NCBI GenBank assembly: GCA_910586735.1
Contig: CAJUJW010000107.1
Coordinates: forward strand, 1 to 5,631
DNA from: an uncultured Oscillibacter sp.
Lineage (GTDB): Bacteria > Bacillota > Clostridia > Oscillospirales > Oscillospiraceae
DNA: 5,631 bases
Direction: 5' to 3'
Positions 1 through 4,930 of the stretch are shown here, in pieces. The notes beneath the pieces are model-generated. The model worked only from the letters and a program-made list of their open reading frames with translations, did no database searches and was not told the DNA's origin. The stretch's first letter is position 1; each line of letters opens with the position of its first letter. The position numbers were made by a program, and so were the translations under genes.

Positions 1-715
1 TCTGCTGGATGAAGCCGTCCTTCATGATGACGATCCGGTCGCCCAGGGTCATGGCTTCCGTCTGGTCGTGGGTAACATAGATGAAGGTCGTGTTGATTTT
101 CTGCCGCAACTTGATGATCTCGGCGCGCATCTGGTTTCTCAGCTTGGCGTCCAGGTTGGACAGAGGTTCGTCCATCAGCAGGACCTTGGGTTCCCGGACG
201 ATGGCCCGGCCAATGGCGACGCGCTGGCGCTGGCCACCGGACAGAGCCTTGGGCTTGCGGTCCAGGTACTGGGTGATGTCCAGAATCTCCGCCGCCTCTT
301 TCACCCGCTTGTCAATCTCATCCTTGGCGACCTTGCGGAGTTTCAGGGGGAAGGCCATGTTCTCGTAAACCGTCATGTGGGGGTACAGGGCGTAGCTCTG
401 GAAGACCATGGCGATGTCCCGGTTTTTGGGCTCCACGTCGTTGACCAGTTTCCCGTCGATGTACAGCTCGCCGCCGGAGATTTCCTCCAGACCGGCAACC
501 ATGCGCAGGGTGGTGGATTTGCCGCAGCCGGAAGGTCCAACCAGGACGATGAACTCCTTGTCGGCGATGTCCAGGTTGAACTCCTGAACGGCCACCACGC
601 CCTCCGCCGTTACCTGGAGGTTCGTCTTTTTCTCAGGCGTCCCTTTCTTGGGCTTTTTCTGGCCCGCGCTGTGAGGATAGACTTTCTTGATGCTTTTCAG
701 GTTCAGAGTTGCCAT
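1..715 (-). CDS. CUT1-family sugar ABC transporter ATPase (MsmX/UgpC/MalK-like), partial at C-terminus
   Basis: Cytoplasmic ATPase that would power the sugar importer encoded upstream. The first 238 codons are present and the frame runs off the window edge; family members are about 360-400 residues, so the rest of the nucleotide-binding domain and the C-terminal regulatory (TOBE/MalK-type) domain are missing. All core motifs are visible: Walker A GPSGCGKST at 60-68, Q-loop Gln106, signature LSGGQRQR at 158-165, Walker B ending LLMDEP at 179-184, D-loop SNLD at 186-189 and H-loop His216. The GPSGCGKST and DEPLSNLDAKLR motifs are typical of the CUT1 group. The start (ATG at 715-713, MATLNLKSIKKVY) fits the first beta strand of the family, but the ribosome binding site is poor (AAAGTGA, 7 nt upstream). 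A lysine-rich insertion of about 20 residues lies between the first strand and the rest of the fold. The gene has its own promoter and may serve several importers, as MsmX does in Bacillus. Confidence 0.96.
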   Translation of the reverse strand, partial: MATLNLKSIKKVYPHSAGQKKPKKGTPEKKTNLQVTAEGVVAVQEFNLDIADKEFIVLVGPSGCGKSTTLRMVAGLEEISGGELYIDGKLVNDVEPKNRDIAMVFQSYALYPHMTVYENMAFPLKLRKVAKDEIDKRVKEAAEILDITQYLDRKPKALSGGQRQRVAIGRAIVREPKVLLMDEPLSNLDAKLRNQMRAEIIKLRQKINTTFIYVTHDQTEAMTLGDRIVIMKDGFIQQ

Positions 716-883
716 AGCGTATTCACTTTGACGAAGCGGCCTCCGCCAGCTTCGCCTCGCCCCGGGAAGCGCGTTCCCGCGGGCATTACGGCAGGTCTCC
801 ACACTGCCGCACCGCAAGTGAGACGGGGGTTTCCTCCTTCTTGTTTGGTGCCGGGGGCGATAGGAATGGAGTCGCCGCCCGGC
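716..883 (-). promoter_or_regulatory. Structured 5' leader of the ATPase gene (candidate cis-acting RNA)
   Basis: This stretch would be the untranslated leader if transcription starts about 7 nt past the -10 box at 890-895. It holds four successive hairpins: 850-860 with 872-883 (11 bp, one bulged base, 11-nt loop), 789-794 with 804-809 (6 bp), 759-768 with 774-784 (10 bp, one bulge, loop gcgcg) and 732-754 (9 bp, one bulge, GGAG tetraloop on the minus strand). An AAGGAGG sequence at 839-833 has no start codon at a usable distance. None of the hairpins is followed by a T run, so a classical attenuator is not evident. I do not recognise a known riboswitch class. GC-rich DNA forms hairpins easily, so function is unproven. 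Confidence 0.35.
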
Positions 884-889
884 CCGTTG

Positions 890-918
890 ATTATATGGAA
901 AGGCGGGGCTTCCGCCAA
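890..918 (-). promoter_or_regulatory. SigA-type promoter for the ATPase gene
   Basis: On the minus strand there is TTGGCG (918-913; 4 of 6 matches to TTGACA), a 17-nt spacer and a perfect TATAAT (895-890). Spacing is optimal. The predicted transcription start is near 883, giving a leader of about 170 nt before the ATPase ATG. It lies in the gap after nagA stops, where a promoter makes sense, in an otherwise GC-rich area where a chance TATAAT is unlikely. A 10-bp perfect palindrome, CCAACGTTGG (921-930), sits just upstream of the -35 box and could be a regulator site. Confidence 0.6.
902..916 (-). other. Short hairpin after nagA, weakly terminator-like
   Basis: Minus-strand GGCGG-AAGCC-CCGCC (916-902) forms a 5-bp GC stem followed by TTTCC. 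It lies 25 nt past the nagA stop codon and overlaps the -35 box and spacer of the ATPase promoter. The stem is short and the T run is only three long, so it could at most cause weak termination at the end of the nagBA segment. Confidence 0.2.
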
Positions 919-940
919 GTCCAACGTTGGGGAACAGGGG

Positions 941-2062
941 TCAGACCGTGACGCCCTTGAAGATGATGCTGCGGATAGACAGGTCCTTTTGGTCCAGCAG
1001 GACGGCGCTGGCCTCCTTGCCCAGGTCCAGGGTTCCCACCCGGTCCTCGATGCCGATGGACCTGGCGGGGTTGAAGGTGCAGGCCCGGACGGCGTCCGCC
1101 AGGGGGATGCCGAAGGACACGGAGGTTCTCATGCAGTTCATCAGGTTGGTGGCGGAACCGGCAATGGTCTTCCCATCCTCCAGGGTACACAGGGGCCCCT
1201 TCACAATGACGGCCTGGCCGCCCAGGGTGTAGTCCCCGTCGGGCATTCCCGCCGCCCGCATGGTGTCGGAGACCAGCACCATCCGCTCCTTTCCGAAGAG
1301 CTGGAAGGTGGCCCGCACCACGCTGGGGTGGATGTGGACGCCGTCGCAGATCAGCTCCGCGAACGCGCCGGAATCGAAAGCCGCGCCGATTACCCCGGGA
1401 TTCCGGTGGGCGAAGGGCGGCATGGCGTTGTAGGTGTGGGTGGCATGGTCCGCCCCGGCGGCATAGGCGGCTTTGGCCGTGTCATAATCCGCCGTGGTGT
1501 GCCCCAGGGAGATGGCAATGCCCATGGCGACGGCCTCCCGGATAAACTCCATGGCTCCAGGCTGTTCCGGCGCGATGGTGACCAGCTTCACACAGCCCTC
1601 CGCCGCCTCCTGGAGGCGCTTCAGCATGGGGATGTCCGGGTCGTGGAGGAACGCGCCGTTCTGCGCGCCCTTCTTGGCCATGCAGAGGAAGGGCCCCTCT
1701 AAGTGCGCGCCCACCACCTCCGCGCCGCCGGCGTTTTTCGCCCGGTGGGCGGCGGTGGTCTTGCAGATGGCCGTCAGCTGGTCCTCCGGCAGGGTCATGC
1801 CCGCCGGGCAGAGATAAGTTACGCCCTGGGACAGCTCGTAGTCCGCGATTTTTTGCAGGCCCTCGGGGGTGGCGTCGCTGAAATCCTCGCCCACCGCGCC
1901 GTGGAAATGCACGTCCACCAGGCCGGGAATGACATAGCACCCGGAGGCGTCCAAAACGGTTTCGTCGCCGTTGGCGGCGGAAATCAGGGGCCCGTCGGTG
2001 CAGAGGTCCCGGGCGAGAAAGCCCTGTTCCAGGTCAAAGACCTGCCCGCCGGTTATCCGCAT
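941..2062 (-). CDS. nagA: N-acetylglucosamine-6-phosphate deacetylase
   Basis: Cytoplasmic amidohydrolase that converts GlcNAc-6-phosphate to glucosamine-6-phosphate and acetate, the step before NagB. The 373-residue length is normal. Motifs in order: HFHG with His52 and His54 (the HxH pair of binuclear-metal members such as the Bacillus enzyme, which E. coli NagA lacks); HLEGPF with metal ligand Glu122; GHTT with His188; HATHTYNAM with His209 and Asn212; the phosphate-binding Arg220; DGVHIH with His243; and LVSD with catalytic Asp266. A C-terminal segment, NPARSIGIEDRVGTLDLGKEA, matches the family's usual end. Gln134 stands where E. coli NagA has substrate-contacting His143. The ATG overlaps the end of nagB by 10 nt, so the two are cotranscribed and probably translationally coupled; only a weak GGGG-type ribosome binding site is visible inside nagB. 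No frameshift or truncation is seen. Confidence 0.97.
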   Translation of the reverse strand: MRITGGQVFDLEQGFLARDLCTDGPLISAANGDETVLDASGCYVIPGLVDVHFHGAVGEDFSDATPEGLQKIADYELSQGVTYLCPAGMTLPEDQLTAICKTTAAHRAKNAGGAEVVGAHLEGPFLCMAKKGAQNGAFLHDPDIPMLKRLQEAAEGCVKLVTIAPEQPGAMEFIREAVAMGIAISLGHTTADYDTAKAAYAAGADHATHTYNAMPPFAHRNPGVIGAAFDSGAFAELICDGVHIHPSVVRATFQLFGKERMVLVSDTMRAAGMPDGDYTLGGQAVIVKGPLCTLEDGKTIAGSATNLMNCMRTSVSFGIPLADAVRACTFNPARSIGIEDRVGTLDLGKEASAVLLDQKDLSIRSIIFKGVTV

Positions 2063-2805
2063 ACGCTTACCCCGGCGGCTCTCAGCTTGCTTCCGGCGGC
2101 CTCGTCCACAATCACCACCACGTTGGGGTGGAGCTGGAGGATGGAGCCGGGGCAGCGGGGGCTGATGGTCCCGGTGACGGCGCCCAGGATGGCGTCGGCC
2201 TTCTCCTCGCCGCTGGCGGCCAGAAGGATTTTCTTGGCCCCCATGATGGCCCCCATGCCCATGCTGATGGCCTGTTTGGGCACGTCGTCCCGGCTGGCGA
2301 AGAAGCGGGCGTTGGCGTCAATGGTGCTCTCCGCCAGGTCCACCACGTGGGTTTCCTTGACGAAGCAGTCGCCGGGCTCATTGAAGCCGATGTGGCCGTT
2401 CCGGCCGATGCCCAGAAGCTGCATATCCACATAGCCCAGGGACCGGATATAGGCGTCATAGTCCGCGCAGAAAGCGGCGGGGGCTTTGGTCAGGCCGTCG
2501 GGCACCCGGGTGTTCTCGGGGACGATGTCCACGTGGTCGAAGAGGTTGCTCTGCATGAAGTACCGGTAACTCTGGTCATGGCTGGGGGCCAGGCCCACGT
2601 ACTCGTCCAGGTTGACGGAGAGCACGTCCTTGAAGCTGAGGAGGCCCTGCTTGTGCCAGTCCACCAGATACTTGTAAGCCCCCTCGGGGGTGGAGCCGGT
2701 GGCCAGGCCCAGCACACAGGCGGGATTGTGGAGAATTTCACCGGCGATTACCGTGGCCGCCCGCCGGCTCATGGCGTCGTAGTCTTTCTCAATGTAGATT
2801 CTCAT
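2053..2805 (-). CDS. nagB: Glucosamine-6-phosphate deaminase
   Basis: Cytoplasmic enzyme that isomerises and deaminates glucosamine-6-phosphate to fructose-6-phosphate and ammonia, feeding glycolysis. It has 250 residues, close to the short Firmicutes form (about 240) and shorter than allosteric E. coli NagB (266). Visible motifs: phosphate-binding LATGSTPEG at 34-42; NLDEY at 65-69 with the general base Asp67; GIGRNGHIGFNEPG at 132-145 with catalytic His138 and Glu143. Asn136 replaces E. coli Asp141, as in Bacillus-type enzymes. Lys203 aligns with the E. coli active-site lysine. I chose the ATG at 2805-2803 because MRIYIEKDYD is the normal family start and AAAGGAG lies 10 nt upstream; an in-frame ATG 13 codons earlier would read through that site. 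It follows the permeases after a 147-bp gap and overlaps nagA. Confidence 0.98.
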   Translation of the reverse strand: MRIYIEKDYDAMSRRAATVIAGEILHNPACVLGLATGSTPEGAYKYLVDWHKQGLLSFKDVLSVNLDEYVGLAPSHDQSYRYFMQSNLFDHVDIVPENTRVPDGLTKAPAAFCADYDAYIRSLGYVDMQLLGIGRNGHIGFNEPGDCFVKETHVVDLAESTIDANARFFASRDDVPKQAISMGMGAIMGAKKILLAASGEEKADAILGAVTGTISPRCPGSILQLHPNVVVIVDEAAGSKLRAAGVSVCG

Positions 2806-2815
2806 AATAGCATTT

Positions 2816-2822
2816 CTCCTTT
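2816..2822 (-). promoter_or_regulatory. Ribosome binding site of nagB
   Basis: Minus-strand AAAGGAG, 10 nt before the ATG at 2805-2803. It fixes the start at MRIYIEK and rules out the longer in-frame reading from 2844, which would contain the site. Confidence 0.85.
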
Positions 2823-2928
2823 CTAATTTCAAGCATAGGAACAAAGGATTTCAATAGCGCAGTTCTGCGTTGCCGTCGCTTCGGCCAGGTGGATTGCCAG
2901 ACTGCCAGAGCGAGCTAAAGTTCTTTTG

Positions 2929-2954
2929 GATACTTTTCTTTCAAGAAAAGTATC
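2929..2954 (-). repeat. Perfect 12-bp inverted repeat at the permease stop codon
   Basis: GATACTTTTCTT and AAGAAAAGTATC are separated by 2 nt, which folds as an 11-bp stem with a 4-nt loop on either strand. The repeat begins within the TGA stop codon of the second permease (2955-2953). There is no T run after it on the minus strand (CAAAAGAAC follows), so it is not a classical terminator. It is AT-rich against a GC-rich background. It could protect the 3' end of the transporter mRNA segment or be part of a dispersed palindromic repeat; neither can be settled here. The rest of the gap, 2823-2928, holds a small CGCAG/CTGCG hairpin (2858-2869) and nothing else that I recognise. Confidence 0.6.
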
Positions 2955-3816
2955 ACCCCTTGACGCCGCCGGAAGCCAGGCCGCTGACCAGGTTCTTCTC
3001 AATGCACATAAACAGGATGACCACGGGGATGATGGCGAAGATGGAGGCGGCAAAGAGGTACTGCCACTCAATCATATTATACCCATTGAATGTGTTGATA
3101 CCCACCGTCAGGGGCTTGTAGGTGTCCGTGGAAATCAGGCACAGGGCCACGGTGTACTCGTTCCAGGCGTTGATGAAGATGAAAATCAGGGTGGTGACAA
3201 TGCCCGGGGCCGCCACGGGAAGCAGTACCTTCATCATGGACTGGACCCGGGTGCAGCCGTCGATGGTGGCGGCCTGCTCCATCTCCGCGGAGATGCCCAT
3301 GAAGGTGCCCCGGAGAAGCCAGATGGTGAAAGCCTGGTTGAAGGCCGCGTTGATGAAGATGAGCCCCAGGATGTTGTCCGTCAGGCCCAGGCGCTGCATG
3401 ACCTGGTAGATGCCGATGAGCAGAACCACCGGGGCGAACATCTGGGAGACGATGACGAAGCCCAGGAAAGCGGTCTGCCCCCTGAACTTCATGCGGGCCA
3501 GGGCGTAGGCCGCCGGGATGCCGCAGAGCATGGCGATGATGGTGGACCCGCCGGCGATCAGCACGGAGTTCAGCATGTACCTGGCCATGGGGGCCCGGCT
3601 CCAGATGTCGATGAAGTTGGACCACAGGGCCGTCACGGGCAGGATGTTGCTGCCGGAGAAAATCTCCACCCGGTTTTTCAGGGCCGTACACAGCATGGCG
3701 AAGTAGGGATACAGGGTGATGACGCACACGTCCAGAACGACGAAGTAGAGCAGGACGCGGAGGATTACCTTCTTTACGGAGACGGGCTTTTTCACGGCGT
3801 TTGCGGGCTGGCTCAT
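2953..3816 (-). CDS. CUT1 sugar ABC transporter permease, MalG/UgpE/MsmG-like (second permease)
   Basis: Inner of the two membrane subunits of a carbohydrate importer (BPD_transp_1 type). The 287 residues have a short cytoplasmic N-terminus and six predicted membrane segments at about 17-42, 82-107, 114-140, 149-168, 201-225 and 251-272. The cytoplasmic coupling loop between segments 4 and 5 reads EQAATIDG (180-187) with LP at 199-200; this is the EAA loop that contacts the ATPase, with Gln181 where the consensus has Glu. A NAWNEY motif (217-222), common in MalG-like proteins, follows. The ATG shares ATGA with the stop of the first permease (4-nt overlap), and AAAGGAG lies 10 nt upstream at 3833-3827 inside that gene, so translation is probably coupled. 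Its stop codon is folded into a hairpin. Substrate cannot be read from the sequence; the nag neighbours point to an amino sugar. Confidence 0.95.
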   Translation of the reverse strand: MSQPANAVKKPVSVKKVILRVLLYFVVLDVCVITLYPYFAMLCTALKNRVEIFSGSNILPVTALWSNFIDIWSRAPMARYMLNSVLIAGGSTIIAMLCGIPAAYALARMKFRGQTAFLGFVIVSQMFAPVVLLIGIYQVMQRLGLTDNILGLIFINAAFNQAFTIWLLRGTFMGISAEMEQAATIDGCTRVQSMMKVLLPVAAPGIVTTLIFIFINAWNEYTVALCLISTDTYKPLTVGINTFNGYNMIEWQYLFAASIFAIIPVVILFMCIEKNLVSGLASGGVKG

Positions 3817-4769
3817 AGATCGTCATCTCCTTTCCGCAGGGTGTAGATCATGTAGACGCTGGCGCAGATAAGAAGGATGATGAAGCCGATGACCGAAACG
3901 GCGGAGGCCTCGCCCTGCTTGCCGTTGTAGAAGGCCAGCTTGTACAGGTAGGTGACCAGGGTATCCGTGTGGTTGGCCGGGTCGCCCTTGGTCATGGTCC
4001 AGATGATGGGGAAGGAGTTGAAAACGTAGATGATGTTCAGTACCGTGGCCACCGTCAGAGAGGACTTCACCAGGGGCAGGGTGATGCTGAACAGCTTCTG
4101 GAAATACCCGGCCCCGTCCACGGTGGCGGCCTCGTAATAGGACGAGTCGATGCTCTGGAGGCCGGAGAGCACGCAGAAGGTGACGAAGGGGATGGTGACG
4201 AAGATGCCGCAGGCGATCTCCCAGGCGAAGTAGGCCGAGGGCGTGGGCGTCCAGTTCACCGGGGCGCTGATGAGGCCGATTTTCATCAGCAGGGTGTTCA
4301 GAGTTCCGTAGTCCTTGTTGATGATGAAGTTCCAGGCGCTGGCCTGGATGACCAGCGTGGTGGCCCAGGGGAAAACCACGATGGCCCGGGCCACCTTCCG
4401 GCCCCGGAACTTGTTGTTCAGCACCAGCGCCAGCATGAAGCCCAGAACCGTGGAGATGACCACCACGGCGATGGTCCAGACGATGGTGTTTTTCAGCACC
4501 AGGGCGAAAGCGGGGCTTTTGAGGACCTTGGAAAAGTTCTCGAAGTTGTTGAAGCCCTTCACCAGGCCCGCCCGTGTCACCTTGCTCATGGACAGCTGGA
4601 ACACCTTGAAAATAGGCGTCACGATGAAGATGACCATCAGGATGATGCTGGGGGCGATCCAGATATAGGGCTCCAGCGTGCGGAAGAATTTCTTGCTCCC
4701 GGGGGGGCGGGGGACCTTTTTGGCCAGCTCCTGTGCCGCCGCAGGGGCGGCGGGGGTCTTTGTACTCAC
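3813..4769 (-). CDS. CUT1 sugar ABC transporter permease, MalF/UgpA/MsmF-like (first permease)
   Basis: Membrane subunit pairing with the downstream permease to form the translocation path. The 318 residues start with an Ala/Pro/Lys-rich cytoplasmic tail (1-33), followed by six likely membrane segments at about 35-55, 91-117, 126-150, 171-194, 227-250 and 289-310. The EAA coupling loop is complete: EAATVDGAG at 203-211 and LP at 221-222. The length is normal for MalF-like proteins without the large E. coli MalF periplasmic domain. The start is GTG at 4769-4767, supported by GGGAGGTG ending 5 nt upstream (4782-4775). It lies 161 bp after the binding-protein gene, behind a strong hairpin, and I find no convincing promoter in that gap, so expression probably depends on readthrough. 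Confidence 0.95.
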   Translation of the reverse strand: MSTKTPAAPAAAQELAKKVPRPPGSKKFFRTLEPYIWIAPSIILMVIFIVTPIFKVFQLSMSKVTRAGLVKGFNNFENFSKVLKSPAFALVLKNTIVWTIAVVVISTVLGFMLALVLNNKFRGRKVARAIVVFPWATTLVIQASAWNFIINKDYGTLNTLLMKIGLISAPVNWTPTPSAYFAWEIACGIFVTIPFVTFCVLSGLQSIDSSYYEAATVDGAGYFQKLFSITLPLVKSSLTVATVLNIIYVFNSFPIIWTMTKGDPANHTDTLVTYLYKLAFYNGKQGEASAVSVIGFIILLICASVYMIYTLRKGDDDL

Positions 4770-4774
4770 GGGGA

Positions 4775-4782
4775 CACCTCCC
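4775..4782 (-). promoter_or_regulatory. Ribosome binding site of the first permease
   Basis: Minus-strand GGGAGGTG, 5 nt before the GTG at 4769-4767. It is strong and supports the GTG start of MSTKTPAAPA. Confidence 0.85.
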
Positions 4783-4817
4783 TATCATAAAAATCTGAGG
4801 CCCTTCCGGCCGCTGTC

Positions 4818-4837
4818 AAAACCCGGCGGAACCGCCG
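4818..4837 (-). other. Second hairpin in the binding protein-permease gap
   Basis: CGGCGG-TT-CCGCCG (4837-4824 on the minus strand) is a perfect 6-bp repeat with a 2-nt spacer, realistically a 5-bp stem with a 4-nt loop. It is followed by GG and then TTTT (4821-4818). It might add to termination by the stronger hairpin upstream, but the stem is short. Confidence 0.25.
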
Positions 4838-4853
4838 TGCTTTGAGAACGGCT

Positions 4854-4892
4854 GGAAGAGAAAGGGGGCCGGGCCGTGTCGGCCCGGCCCCC
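4854..4892 (-). terminator. Intrinsic terminator/attenuator after the sugar-binding protein gene
   Basis: On the minus strand GGGGGCCGGGCC (4892-4881) pairs perfectly with GGCCCGGCCCCC (4875-4864) across a 5-nt loop, giving a 12-bp stem of only G-C pairs. It is followed at once by TTTCTCTTCC (4863-4854). It sits 38 nt past the binding-protein stop codon and before the permeases. The interrupted T run suggests incomplete termination. In many sugar ABC operons such a site keeps the binding protein in excess over the membrane subunits; that role here is inference. Confidence 0.75.
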
Positions 4893-4930
4893 GCGGTGGT
4901 TTGCTGCAAGCGTTGGAAGGGTGGGAAAGT

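Noticed and set aside
703..924. A 73-codon minus-strand frame between nagA and the ATPase
   Set aside because: It needs a TTG start, has no ribosome binding site there, contains the promoter -10 box and runs out of frame into the ATPase start. I treat the stretch as a leader region.
68..1702. A 544-codon open frame on the plus strand, opposite the ATPase and nagA
   Set aside because: It is antisense to two genes with intact family motifs, and its translation is low-complexity (runs of G, D, H, V, Q) as expected from the reverse of GC-rich codons. TTA, CTA and TCA codons are rare in the true genes, which removes stops from the opposite frame.
2806..2844. Longer nagB reading from an ATG 13 codons upstream
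   Set aside because: The extension MFLCLKLERRNAI is not family sequence and would translate the AAAGGAG that serves the downstream ATG.
2826..2854. TTGAAA, 17-nt spacer, TGAAAT before nagB as a promoter
   Set aside because: Spacing is right but the -10 is poor and the predicted start would fall within the nagB ribosome binding site, leaving almost no leader. Cotranscription with the permeases is simpler.
2806..2952. CcpA cre site or NagR/DasR operator upstream of nagB
   Set aside because: I looked for the CcpA consensus with its central CG and for the TGGTCTAGACCA-type operator here and in the other gaps and found no good match. The main promoter of the operon lies outside the window, so a site there cannot be excluded.
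2829..3071. An 80-codon minus-strand frame across the permease end and the following gap
   Set aside because: It overlaps the permease C-terminus in another frame and translates the palindrome region; no recognisable protein.
1703..4790. Further long plus-strand frames (1703-2434, 2128-2826, 2926-3846, 3969-4790)
   Set aside because: Same cause: they mirror nagA, nagB and the two permeases, have no family motifs and no credible ribosome binding sites.
4814..4819. A perfect TTGACA on the minus strand before the first permease
   Set aside because: No acceptable -10 box lies 16-18 nt downstream; the only good match, TATGAT, is 24 nt away and would place the transcription start inside the ribosome binding site.
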